The position numbers and the translations under genes were made by a program. A stretch of 64,000 nucleotides of DNA from JBGVSA01 sp041807905 (GTDB lineage Bacteria > Pseudomonadota > Gammaproteobacteria > Burkholderiales > Rhodocyclaceae): contig NZ_JBGVSA010000012.1 of assembly GCF_041807905.1 (NCBI RefSeq), positions 1 to 64,000 on the forward strand. The letters run 5' to 3'. Below, in pieces: positions 15,945 to 23,709 of this stretch (position 1 is the first letter of the stretch; each line of letters begins with the position of its first letter). Below the pieces are notes generated by a model, which worked only from the letters and a program-made list of their open reading frames with translations, searched no databases and was not told the origin of the DNA.

Positions 15945-17753
15945 CTAATCGCGGCCCGCGACGACGACCGGAACCATCCCGCGCAACGCGTTGACGACCC
16001 ATACGCGATTTGCATCGAACAGCGCCGCGCGCGATAGGGTTCGTTCTTGAACGACCCCATCGTCCAGCAGCTTTGCGCGCATCACGCCCGGCAGCAGTCC
16101 GCATTTGAGCGGAGGCGTGTACAGGTGCCCGTCGATGTCGACGACGACATTGCTGCGAGCGCCCTCGCACAGCTCATCCGCCGCATTGAAGAACAGTACG
16201 TCGAAATGCCCGGCGCTCATCGCGTCGCGTAGTGCGCGATCGTAGAAGACACGGGCGGTGGTCTTGTGGCGCAACCGGGCGTCGGCCGCGTTGAGCGCGA
16301 AGGGCGCGAGGCTGACTGTCTGTGGTCCGGTGAGGGCATCGAGCGGTGCGTGGGTAAATGTGGCGCTCCCATTGCGGGCCAATTGCAGGCGGACGCGGCT
16401 GTCTACCGTCAGCGTCCCGCACAATTCGCCAACACGGTCGCGCAGGGCGTCCGTGTCCAGTACGAAGTGCAGCGCGTGGGCCGAGGCGGTGAGTCGTGCG
16501 AGATGGCGTTCGAGCAGAGGGATGCTCCGCGTGGTGGCGTCGTAGCGCATCGTCTCGATCAGACCGATGCCTTCAGTCAATACGTGCGTGAAGCGGGCCT
16601 TGTCGATGCATTCGGCAAATTCATCGGCCGGAACGGAATCAGCCACGATGCCGCCACCCGTATCGAGGCGGCAGGCGTCCCCCTTCAGTGTGAGCGTGCG
16701 GATGGGTACGTTGAGCGCAAAATCGCCGCCCGGCAGCAACTCGCCCAAGGCGCCGCAATAGATGCCGCGTGGCCCGCTTTCGAGATCGTTGAGGATTTCT
16801 TCGGCCCGGATCTTCGGCGCGCCCGTGACGGAGCCACAGGGGAACAGCGCGCGGAGCACTTCGCTCAGTGAGCGGTCGACGGGTTCGGCAAGAATCGTCG
16901 AGGTGAGCTGGTACACGGTGGCGTAGCGCTCCAGCTCGAACAATCGCGCCACGTGTACGCCACCGGCGGGTGCCAGGCGGCCGAGATCGTTGCGGATGAG
17001 ATCGACGATCATCAGGTTTTCGGCGCGGTTCTTGTCCGACGCTGCCAGAGCGGCAGCGTTGGCGGCATCCCGCACGACGTCGTCGTGACGGGGCGCGGTG
17101 CCTTTCATGGGTTTGCAGGCGAGGCGGTCCCCACGCCTTGCGACAAAAAGCTCCGGCGAGCGAGACAGAATCCAATGGTCAGCGTCGCGAATCAGCGCGC
17201 CATATTCGACGGGCTGCGCGTCACGCAAACGCGAGAACAGCGCGATCGGACTCCCAAAGGCCTGGCCGTGCCACGCAAAGGTGAGGTTCACCTGGTAGCA
17301 ATCGCCCGCGTCGATGTAATCCAGCACTTGCTGGATGCGCTGCTCATGGGTGGATTGATCGACACCCGGCTTCAGCATGAGCAGACCGGCTTCGGCGGCT
17401 TGCGGTGTGAGTGTGGCGAGCTGCTCCGCCCACCATTGCGCCAGCGCCGCGCCGCTGAGCTCGGTGCGTTCTGCAAAGGCCCATGCCTCCAGCAGGCACT
17501 GCCCGTTGACCAATCGCGTCTGTAAACGAGGCTCCAGTGCATAGCCGAGTTCGAAATGCCCTGCGAAGGCTACGTACCACCCCTCGGCTTGCCAGCGCTC
17601 GATGCGTTCCAGGCTCGAGCGTGGATCGTGTGGCCATTCGCACCGCAGGTATTCGCATGCGCCGTGAAGAAGTGCCGCGCGCGGTTCCGCAGCGAGATTG
17701 TCTTCGAGCAGTGCAAAGCGTGTCAGTTCGGCGAGCCGTGGCGGTGGCGACAT
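15945..17753 (-). CDS. pabB: bifunctional aminodeoxychorismate synthase component I / aminodeoxychorismate lyase
   Basis: A 602-residue fusion of two enzymes of p-aminobenzoate (folate) synthesis. Residues up to about 400 are PabB, with the chorismate-binding domain motifs YQVNLTF, SRSPELF, KPMKGTAPR (the catalytic-Lys motif), LMIVDLIRNDLGR, SVTGAPKIRA and RGIYCGALG. Residues from about 400 on are a PabC-type PLP fold, with ETMRYD at its start, KTTARVFYDRAL carrying the PLP Lys, and ARSNVVVDIDG plus GLLPGVMR. PabB makes aminodeoxychorismate and PabC splits it to PABA and pyruvate. Such fusions are common in Burkholderiales. It converges on the EAL gene with only 15 bases between them. Confidence 0.95.
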   Translation of the reverse strand: MSPPPRLAELTRFALLEDNLAAEPRAALLHGACEYLRCEWPHDPRSSLERIERWQAEGWYVAFAGHFELGYALEPRLQTRLVNGQCLLEAWAFAERTELSGAALAQWWAEQLATLTPQAAEAGLLMLKPGVDQSTHEQRIQQVLDYIDAGDCYQVNLTFAWHGQAFGSPIALFSRLRDAQPVEYGALIRDADHWILSRSPELFVARRGDRLACKPMKGTAPRHDDVVRDAANAAALAASDKNRAENLMIVDLIRNDLGRLAPAGGVHVARLFELERYATVYQLTSTILAEPVDRSLSEVLRALFPCGSVTGAPKIRAEEILNDLESGPRGIYCGALGELLPGGDFALNVPIRTLTLKGDACRLDTGGGIVADSVPADEFAECIDKARFTHVLTEGIGLIETMRYDATTRSIPLLERHLARLTASAHALHFVLDTDALRDRVGELCGTLTVDSRVRLQLARNGSATFTHAPLDALTGPQTVSLAPFALNAADARLRHKTTARVFYDRALRDAMSAGHFDVLFFNAADELCEGARSNVVVDIDGHLYTPPLKCGLLPGVMRAKLLDDGVVQERTLSRAALFDANRVWVVNALRGMVPVVVAGRD

Positions 17754-17769
17754 GAAAAGGCAGGGCTCA

Positions 17770-17802
17770 AAAGACGAGAGCCGCGCAAGATAGCGCGGCT
17801 CT
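17770..17802 (-). terminator. terminator after mltD
   Basis: AGAGCCGCGC (17777-17786) pairs perfectly with GCGCGGCTCT (17793-17802). On the minus strand it is followed by CGTCTTTT. It lies between mltD and pabB, so the two are probably separate transcripts. Confidence 0.75.
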
Positions 17803-17829
17803 GTCGTGACGCCAATAGCGCGAAACGCT

Positions 17830-19149
17830 TTATCGGCGGTGGCTGACGGGCTTGGCGGCCTTGACTGGACGTGCCTTGGTCTTGGTGGGGGTCACGCCGC
17901 TGCGCGGGGTATTTTCCTTGACCGATACCGCACGTTCTTCACGTTCAGGCAGCACCGCCTTGATCGCGTTCTGCAGATTCTCGGCGGCTGCCGAAGGGAT
18001 CAGCAGGATGTAGCCGGCGGCGAGGCGCGCGCGGGCGGGCAAACCATTGGCGGAACGCAGCGAATCCACGGCCATGTGCAGTTGGCGGGCGACTTCTTCG
18101 ATCCGCGCGCTGCGGGGCAGGGCATAGGTCTGCCAGCTGACCAGCGGCGCGTCGTGGTTTGCCAGGTTGGCCTGGAAACGCGCAGCGTTCGTCACCGGCA
18201 GCACTAGCGGCGAAGTCTGGCTACCGGGAATGACCGGGCGGTTGTAACTGGGGTTGAACGACAGGAATTCGCTCACCGGCATTTCTGCCAGCCTGGCCGC
18301 CAGCGCCACGTCAATGCCCTGCGGCTTGTCGACGGTGGTGAAGTACGGCTGGTTGGGGATGCTGGGCAGTGCGAGGTTGTATTGGTCGGGGTGGGCGATG
18401 ATGTTCTTGAGCGCCTGCAGCTTCGGCACGTAATTGCGCGTCTCCTGCGGCATGGTGAGGCTGTTGTAGTCGGTCGGCTTGCCGGCTGCCTTGTTATTGG
18501 CAATGGCACGGGCAACCGCATTTTCGCCCCAGTTGTACGAGGCCAACGCCAGTTGCCAGTCGCCGTGCATCTCGTAGATGGCCTGCAGGTACTGCAGCGC
18601 GGCGTTGGTGGAGGCAACGATGTCGCGACGCTCATCGACCCACCAGTTCTGCTGCAGATTGAAGTCCTTGCCGGTCGATGGTACGAACTGCCACAGGCCG
18701 ACGGCCTTGGCTGGCGACTGGGCCATCGGGTTGTACGCGCTCTCGACCATCGGCAGCAGTGCCAGTTCGGTCGGCATGCCGCGCTTTTCGAGTTCGCTGA
18801 CGATATGGAAGAGGTACTTGCCGCCGCGTTCGAGCGTGTTCTTAAGCGCTTGCGGATGCGACAGATACCACCGTTCATGGGTCTGGACGAGGTCGTTGTC
18901 CAGGTCGGCCATGCCGAAACCCTTGCGCATGCGCGACCAGATGTCCGCATCCTGACTGGTCAGGTCAAGGGTTTCGATTCGCGCCGGTTTGACGGGTACG
19001 TCGGCGGGAGCGGGATTGGCCGCCAGGAACGAGCTCAAGGCTCCAGTGGCGTTGGCCGGGATTGCACTGGCTGCAGCAGTCACTTCCGCGGCATGGGCGG
19101 AGCCCCACAGCAACGCGGTGACTCCTATGAGGCGAAAATAGGGTTTCAT
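17830..19149 (-). CDS. mltD: membrane-bound lytic murein transglycosylase D
   Basis: A 439-residue periplasmic enzyme. Signal peptide about 1-20 (cut after AHA; no lipobox Cys, unlike E. coli MltD). The SLT domain spans about 110-260, with catalytic E136 in LLPMVESAYNP, then AVGLWQF and ASYNWGENAVARA. A single weak LysM-like repeat lies near 355-400 (ALPRSARIEEVARQL, LAAGYILLIP). The tail is basic and Pro/Lys-rich. MltD cleaves glycan strands, leaving 1,6-anhydro ends, during wall growth and recycling. It stands just downstream of gloB in the usual Burkholderiales order. Confidence 0.92.
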   Translation of the reverse strand: MKPYFRLIGVTALLWGSAHAAEVTAAASAIPANATGALSSFLAANPAPADVPVKPARIETLDLTSQDADIWSRMRKGFGMADLDNDLVQTHERWYLSHPQALKNTLERGGKYLFHIVSELEKRGMPTELALLPMVESAYNPMAQSPAKAVGLWQFVPSTGKDFNLQQNWWVDERRDIVASTNAALQYLQAIYEMHGDWQLALASYNWGENAVARAIANNKAAGKPTDYNSLTMPQETRNYVPKLQALKNIIAHPDQYNLALPSIPNQPYFTTVDKPQGIDVALAARLAEMPVSEFLSFNPSYNRPVIPGSQTSPLVLPVTNAARFQANLANHDAPLVSWQTYALPRSARIEEVARQLHMAVDSLRSANGLPARARLAAGYILLIPSAAAENLQNAIKAVLPEREERAVSVKENTPRSGVTPTKTKARPVKAAKPVSHRR

Positions 19150-19255
19150 TCGCGTGGGCCGGAATTCTGAGGATGCCGCATTCTAGCCAAACATGCGCCG
19201 AGTGTGGTCTTTCTGCATCAAATCTGCGGATGGGCGGCAACCGCCCGGCGAGTCA

Positions 19256-20023
19256 TCAACCCTGGAAATTGTCTTTCCAGGCGCGCAGCGCGGTGAATAC
19301 CGCCAAGTCGTCTTCGAGGGCGGCCTGCGCATGATTTTCAGCGCTTGCCCTGACAGCCGGTTGCCTGCTGCGCAGGAAGGGGTTGGTGGCCCGTTCCTGA
19401 TCGATCGTGGAAGGAACGGTAGGCAGACCACGTTCTCGCAGGTCCGCGCAGGCTTGCTGTCGGGCCAGGAGGGCAGGGTTGTCGGGCTCGACCGTCCGTG
19501 CAAAGCGCAGGTTGGAGAGGGTGTATTCGTGGGCGCAGTACACGCGTGTCTCGCCGGACAGCGATGCCAGCCGGGCCAGTGACGCGTGAAGCTGCGGCGC
19601 TGTCCCGCCGAGCAGCCTTCCACACCCCGCCGCAAACAGTGTGTCGCCGCAAAAGAGTGCGCCTTCGCCGACATAGGCGATGTGGCCTTCGGTGTGGCCC
19701 GGAACGTCCATCACGCGGTAGCGTCCGAGCGAATCCAGATCAACGGTGTCGCCGTCGACCAGCGCATGGGCACGGCCAGGAATCGGTTCGGCAGCAGGCC
19801 CGAAGACGGGAACGCCCGGGCTCCGGGCGAGCAGGTCCAGTACGCCGCCGACGTGGTCGTTATGACGATGTGTGACCAGGATGGCTGCCAGTGACAGGCC
19901 TTCGCGTTCCATGAAGGCGATGACGGGTGCCGCCTCGCCCGGATCGACGACGGCGCAGCGGCCATCGGCACACAAGGCCCAGATGTAGTTGTCGCGGAAA
20001 GCGGGGATGGGGACAATTCTCAT
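19256..20023 (-). CDS. gloB: hydroxyacylglutathione hydrolase (glyoxalase II)
   Basis: A 255-residue metallo-beta-lactamase fold enzyme. Metal site THRHNDHVGG (H52, H54, D56, H57), then PGHTEGHIAY, FCGDTLFAAGCGR and CAHEYTLSNLRFA, all diagnostic of GloB. It hydrolyses S-D-lactoylglutathione to D-lactate and glutathione, completing methylglyoxal detoxification. The ATG at 20023 gives the standard MRIVPIPAFRDNYIW start. It is divergent from the methyltransferase gene, sharing a 67-base gap. Confidence 0.97.
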   Translation of the reverse strand: MRIVPIPAFRDNYIWALCADGRCAVVDPGEAAPVIAFMEREGLSLAAILVTHRHNDHVGGVLDLLARSPGVPVFGPAAEPIPGRAHALVDGDTVDLDSLGRYRVMDVPGHTEGHIAYVGEGALFCGDTLFAAGCGRLLGGTAPQLHASLARLASLSGETRVYCAHEYTLSNLRFARTVEPDNPALLARQQACADLRERGLPTVPSTIDQERATNPFLRSRQPAVRASAENHAQAALEDDLAVFTALRAWKDNFQG

Positions 20024-20090
20024 CCATTCATTGTAAGGGCGCGCTCGAAAGGGCGCATCATGGCGATCTGATGCCCGCGCCAATACGCCT

Positions 20091-20813
20091 ATGTTGATGC
20101 AAGCCTTTGAAGAGTGGCTCGACACGCCCCGTGGCCAATATTTGCTGGCATGGGAGCAGCACAAGTTCGATCTGGTGGTGGCCGATGTGTTCGGCTACAA
20201 CGCCGTGCAGGTCGGCTTGCCGGGCCACGACTTCCTGCGCAACAACCGCATGCCCCTGCGCTTTCATGCGTCGGAGGAGGGGGGCGCCGTGCTTTGTGCT
20301 CCAACGGAGTTGCCCTTCGAGACGCAGAGCCTGGATCTCGTGGTGCTGCCCCACGTGCTGGAATTCGCCGATCTGCCGCATCAGATTCTCCGTGAAGTGG
20401 AGCGTGTGCTTGTGCCGGAAGGCAGCGTGATCATTTCCGGCTTCAATCCGTTCAGCCTGTGGGGGCTGCGTCGCGGTCTTGCGGGCAATCTCGGGCAGAT
20501 GCCGTGGGTGGGCCAGTATCTGTCGGTGCCTCGCCTCAAGGACTGGCTGAGCCTGCTCAGCTTTGAGACCCATGCCGGCGCCTTCGGCTGCTATGCCCCG
20601 CCTGTGAGCACCGAACCATGGCTGCGGCGCTGGTCGTTCATGGATGCCGCGGGCGATCGCTGGTGGCCCTTTGCCGGCGGCGCTTACATGATCCAGGCCA
20701 TCAAGCGCGTACAAGGGATGCGGCTCATCACGCCATCGTGGCGCGAGGCCGACAGCCGCAAGAAAGCCATGGTGCCCGTGGCGCAGCGGTCGCGTAACCC
20801 TTCGCCCCGCTGA
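20091..20813 (+). CDS. class I SAM-dependent methyltransferase
   Basis: A 240-residue protein of the Methyltransf_11 type. The usual glycine-rich SAM loop is poorly conserved (DVFGYNAVQVGLP in its place), but the later motifs are clear: LPFETQSLDLVVLPHVLEF and REVERVLVPEGSVIISGFNP. This gene sits between gloB and rnhA in many Burkholderiales. The substrate is unknown. The eroded SAM loop could mean weak or altered cofactor binding. A second start lies two codons in. Confidence 0.85.
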   Translation: MLMQAFEEWLDTPRGQYLLAWEQHKFDLVVADVFGYNAVQVGLPGHDFLRNNRMPLRFHASEEGGAVLCAPTELPFETQSLDLVVLPHVLEFADLPHQILREVERVLVPEGSVIISGFNPFSLWGLRRGLAGNLGQMPWVGQYLSVPRLKDWLSLLSFETHAGAFGCYAPPVSTEPWLRRWSFMDAAGDRWWPFAGGAYMIQAIKRVQGMRLITPSWREADSRKKAMVPVAQRSRNPSPR

Positions 20814-20896
20814 ATTTTCTTCGTGCTGGCGCATTGGCAGCGGCGCCGGCCCGCGCTAGTCTTGCCGGCCTTCTGATTCCTTCTCTTTGATCACAC

Positions 20897-21364
20897 GTGG
20901 ACCAAGTAGACATCTTTACCGACGGCGCCTGCAGCGGAAATCCGGGGCCGGGCGGATGGGGCGCCATCCTGCGTGCCAACGGCGCCGAGAAGGAACTATG
21001 GGGCGGAGAGCCGCAGACGACCAACAATCGCATGGAGATGATGGCGGTCATCCGGGCGCTCAATATGCTCAAGCGCCCCGTATCGGTTCGTCTGCATACC
21101 GATTCCCAATATGTGCAGAAAGGGATCTCGGAGTGGATTCACGGCTGGAAAGCTCGGGGCTGGAAGACAGCCGACAAGAAACCGGTCAAGAATGAAGATC
21201 TCTGGCGAGCGCTCGATGAAGCCGCGGCAAGGCACCAGATTCAATGGCTGTGGGTGCGCGGTCATGCAGGGCATGTTGAGAACGAGCGGGCCGATGCGCT
21301 CGCCCGCCGTGGGGCAGATGCCGCTCGCAGCGCAGGACGCGCCGTCGATAGCGAGGCGGCATGA
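20897..21364 (+). CDS. rnhA: ribonuclease HI
   Basis: A 155-residue RNase H. Catalytic acids are D9 (FTDGACSGNPGPGG), E47 (TTNNRMEM), D69 (HTDSQYV) and the Asp in ENERADALAR. It removes RNA from RNA-DNA hybrids, including primers and R-loops. The start is a GTG at 20897. The basic loop region near GWKARGWK is the substrate-handle. In many relatives dnaQ follows rnhA; here it does not, and a 627-base gene-free stretch follows. Confidence 0.97.
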   Translation: MDQVDIFTDGACSGNPGPGGWGAILRANGAEKELWGGEPQTTNNRMEMMAVIRALNMLKRPVSVRLHTDSQYVQKGISEWIHGWKARGWKTADKKPVKNEDLWRALDEAAARHQIQWLWVRGHAGHVENERADALARRGADAARSAGRAVDSEAA

Positions 21365-21634
21365 CAATTACGTACCGACGGGCACAAAACATGCCCGCGC
21401 CGCAGATAATTACCAGAATGAGGTAACGGTAGCTTTCGAGCATATGCTGCAATGCGATAATATGTCCGCTCATATCGGTTTTGCACGAATATCGTGGCTG
21501 GAGCAGCAGGCTTGCCGCGATAAAATGAATGCCGAAAAGTTCCATATAAATTAAGGCATTACATCTTGATACATTACATAAGCAAGACTTATCTCGGGAT
21601 AGAAAGATTTGACTGACAAATCGGCTTTTTGATC
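21365..21634. other. gene-free AT-richer stretch after rnhA
   Basis: No convincing gene is seen here on either strand. It is visibly richer in A and T than its surroundings. A short inverted repeat TTACC/GGTAA lies at about 21409-21426. A weak hydrophobic frame on the minus strand overlaps the end of rnhA in the opposite strand and was not accepted as a gene. Confidence 0.6.
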
Positions 21635-21663
21635 TTGCGTTGCACAAGCTCGATAGTCATAAT
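21635..21663 (+). promoter_or_regulatory. sigma-70-type promoter for candidate small RNA
   Basis: TTGCGT (21635-21640) and CATAAT (21658-21663) are separated by 17 bases. Transcription would start at about 21670. Confidence 0.5.
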
Positions 21664-21669
21664 GCAATC

Positions 21670-21780
21670 CATGTTGATCGTGTTTTGTGATTGACCCGAA
21701 ACCGATCCCAACGGTGTCTCCTCCACCCTCCTCCTTTGGTGTGGACTTGGCGCAGCTCTCACCGAGCTGCGTTTTTTTTT
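21670..21780 (+). ncRNA. candidate trans-acting small RNA with tandem anti-Shine-Dalgarno motifs
   Basis: A predicted transcript of about 110 nt lies between rnhA and the rplM promoter. It is bounded by the promoter at 21635-21663 and a strong terminator at 21751-21780. It holds two copies of CTCCTCC (21718-21724 and 21728-21734), the second followed by TTT. A short stem TCCAC/GTGGA (21722-21726 with 21741-21745) would put the second copy in an open loop. C-rich loops of this kind occur in the neisserial NmsR/RcoF RNAs and alphaproteobacterial cuckoo RNAs, which block ribosome-binding sites, often with Hfq. There is no protein-coding potential in it. Function is inferred. Confidence 0.6.
21751..21780 (+). 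terminator. strong factor-independent terminator
   Basis: CGCAGCTC (21751-21758) pairs perfectly with GAGCTGCG (21764-21771) around TCACC, and a run of nine T follows. It lies upstream of the rplM promoter, so it must end a transcript that starts before it. Confidence 0.92.
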
Positions 21781-21850
21781 GTCTTTTCCGGACGTTCCCC
21801 CACGGGAGCGTCCCGGCCGGACCTTCTGCCACACGTTGGCTGTCCCTTGT

Positions 21851-21879
21851 TTGACAGCGCTTGGCATTCGTTCTATAGT
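21851..21879 (+). promoter_or_regulatory. strong promoter of rplM-rpsI
   Basis: A consensus TTGACA (21851-21856) and TATAGT (21874-21879) with exactly 17 bases between. Transcription would start at about 21886. Confidence 0.85.
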
Positions 21880-21885
21880 CGCGTG

Positions 21886-21991
21886 CTTCCCGCAAGTCGG
21901 GGAGTGTCTTGCTTTGGTCGTTCGCTTGGGCTTGTCCCCTCGGCCAAAGCTACAACAACAAGGTTTCCAAGAAACTCAAAAGGAAGTTGAA
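21886..21991 (+). promoter_or_regulatory. structured 5' leader of rplM
   Basis: About 106 nt of untranslated leader with two hairpins. CTTCCCG/CGGGGAG lies near 21887-21905. A longer one pairs CTTTGGTCG (21912-21920) with CGGCCAAAG (21941-21949) and encloses a GGG/CCC helix. L13 genes in other bacteria are autoregulated through leader structures, so control by L13 is possible but unproven here. Confidence 0.45.
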
Positions 21992-22420
21992 ATGGGTACG
22001 TTTTCCGCAAAGCCCCATGAGGTCAAGCACGACTGGTACGTCGTCGATGCGACCGATAAGGTGCTTGGCCGTCTGGCCAGCCAGATTGCTCACCGCCTGC
22101 GCGGCAAGCACAAGGCGATCTACACGCCGCACGTCGATACGGGCGATTTCATCATCGTCGTGAACGTCGACAAGCTGCGCGTCACTGGCAACAAGGCCAA
22201 TGACAAGAAGTATTTCCGCCATTCGGGGTACCCGGGCGGTATCTACGAAACCAACTTCACCAAGCTGCAACAACGCTTCCCTGAGCGCGTGCTGGAGAAG
22301 GCCGTGAAGGGCATGCTGCCCAAGGGCCCGCTCGGTTACGCCATGCTCAAGAAGCTGAAGTGCTACGCCGGCGGTGAACACCCGCACGCTGCGCAGCAAC
22401 CGCAAGCGCTTGAGATCTAA
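21992..22420 (+). CDS. rplM: 50S ribosomal protein L13
   Basis: A 142-residue protein of normal length. The start MGTFSAKPHEVKHDWYVVDA and the motifs VLGRLASQIAHRLRGKHK, VTGNKANDKKYFRHSGYPGG and MLPKGPLGYAMLKKLK are those of L13, an early-assembly protein of the large subunit. AGGAAG lies before the ATG. It is followed at 12 bases by rpsI, the universal rplM-rpsI pair. The strong promoter and structured leader upstream fit a highly expressed ribosomal operon. Confidence 0.99.
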   Translation: MGTFSAKPHEVKHDWYVVDATDKVLGRLASQIAHRLRGKHKAIYTPHVDTGDFIIVVNVDKLRVTGNKANDKKYFRHSGYPGGIYETNFTKLQQRFPERVLEKAVKGMLPKGPLGYAMLKKLKCYAGGEHPHAAQQPQALEI

Positions 22421-22432
22421 TCAGGAGCAAAC

Positions 22433-22828
22433 ATGCCCGTCGGACAATATAACTACGGCACTGGTCGTCGCAAAACCGCGGTGGCCCGTGTGTTCATCAA
22501 GGCCGGTTCCGGCAAGATCGTCGTCAACGGCAAGCCGGTCGACGAATTCTTCTCGCGCGAAACGGGTCGCATGATCGTGCGCCAACCGCTGCAACTGACC
22601 GAGACCGTCGATCGCTTCGACATCATGGTCAACGTGTCGGGTGGTGGTGAATCGGGTCAAGCCGGCGCCGTGCGTCACGGCATCACCCGCGCCCTGATCG
22701 ATTTCGATCCTGAGCTGAAGTCGTCGCTGAAGAAGGCCGGCTACGTCACTCGCGATGCCCGTGAAGTCGAACGTAAGAAGGTCGGCTTCCACAAGGCCCG
22801 TCGCCGCAAGCAATTCTCGAAGCGTTAA
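22433..22828 (+). CDS. rpsI: 30S ribosomal protein S9
   Basis: A 131-residue protein. Motifs YGTGRRKTAVARVF, GGGESGQAGAVRHGI and the extreme C-terminal tail KKVGFHKARRRKQFSKR are diagnostic; the tail reaches the ribosomal P site. It is co-transcribed with rplM and AGGAG lies before its ATG. A terminator follows. Confidence 0.99.
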   Translation: MPVGQYNYGTGRRKTAVARVFIKAGSGKIVVNGKPVDEFFSRETGRMIVRQPLQLTETVDRFDIMVNVSGGGESGQAGAVRHGITRALIDFDPELKSSLKKAGYVTRDAREVERKKVGFHKARRRKQFSKR

Positions 22829-22853
22829 TCCGTTTCGGACGCTGTACCCAAAA

Positions 22854-22882
22854 ACCCGCCCGCGAAAGCCGGCGGGTTTTTT
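22854..22882 (+). terminator. terminator of rplM-rpsI
   Basis: ACCCGCC (22854-22860) pairs with GGCGGGT (22871-22877), followed by six T. On the minus strand AAAA precedes it, so it may also help end the HAD gene. Confidence 0.88.
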
Positions 22883-22900
22883 GTTGTCTATTCCGCCGGA

Positions 22901-23632
22901 TCAGCCCGCGCGACGAACGAGTTCGGCTACTGCGGCCGGCAGATCGGCGGGCGTGCTCGCGCAGGCAAGGCGGGCGTGATCAGCCGGGCATTCCTCGCCG
23001 GCTTCGTGTTGCCAGGTGGTGTGATAGGGCATGTACACACCCCATCCGCCCAGGGCGAGGACTGGCAGGATGTCCGAGCGCAACGAGTTGCCGATCATGA
23101 GAAGCTCGTGCGCACCAATGCCGAACTGCTCCAGCAGCCTTGCGTAGGTCGCCTCGTCCTTTTCGCTGACGATTTCGATGCGGCGGAATTGTTTCGCCAT
23201 GCCGGAGGCCGCGATCTTGGCCTCTTGGTGAAAGAGGTCGCCCTTGGTGATCAACACAACGTCATGGACGTCGGCAATGGCCTGCACCGCCTCGCGGATT
23301 CCCGGCAACAATTCGACCGGATGGGTCAGCATCTCCTTGGCGATGGTGACGATGCGATGCAAATCCGACGCCGTGATTCGCGCATCCGTCATTTCGATTG
23401 CCGCTTCGATCATCGATAGCGCCATACCCTTGACCCCATAGCCGAACAGCGCGATGTTGGCGCGCTCCACGGCCAGCAGTCGCTCGGCCACGCGTGTGTT
23501 GCCGATGTCGATGTAGCGGGACAGCAGTCGCTCGAACTCGATCTGGGCCGCATCGAAATAGTCCTGGCAGCGCCACAACGTGTCGTCGGCATCGAAGGCG
23601 ATGAGCTTGATGGGGGAGGTGCTCTGTTTCAT
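22901..23632 (-). CDS. HAD-family hydrolase
   Basis: A 243-residue haloacid dehalogenase-like phosphatase. Motif I is FDADDTLW (nucleophile D14, acid D16), motif II VLITKGD, motif III the Lys in IVSEKDE, and motif IV GNSLRSDI. A helical cap lies between motifs I and II. Members hydrolyse small phosphorylated metabolites such as nucleotides, and the cap type resembles YjjG-like pyrimidine nucleotidases. The exact substrate is open. It converges on rpsI. Confidence 0.88.
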   Translation of the reverse strand: MKQSTSPIKLIAFDADDTLWRCQDYFDAAQIEFERLLSRYIDIGNTRVAERLLAVERANIALFGYGVKGMALSMIEAAIEMTDARITASDLHRIVTIAKEMLTHPVELLPGIREAVQAIADVHDVVLITKGDLFHQEAKIAASGMAKQFRRIEIVSEKDEATYARLLEQFGIGAHELLMIGNSLRSDILPVLALGGWGVYMPYHTTWQHEAGEECPADHARLACASTPADLPAAVAELVRRAG

Positions 23633-23651
23633 GGCGATTGAAGGTAGATAA

Positions 23652-23685
23652 ACAAAAAGCCCGGCCCGCGTAGCGGAACCGGGCT
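23652..23685 (-). terminator. terminator of folE2
   Basis: AGCCCGG (23659-23665) pairs with CCGGGCT (23679-23685). On the minus strand the stem is followed by TTTTGTTTATC. Confidence 0.8.
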
Positions 23686-23709
23686 GTCCGGGCCGAGCGA
23701 CCGGCGCGG

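Noticed and set aside
21186..21647. Hydrophobic minus-strand frame after rnhA
   Set aside because: It overlaps rnhA, lacks a good ribosome-binding site and has no recognisable family. The hydrophobic part is only about 60 residues.
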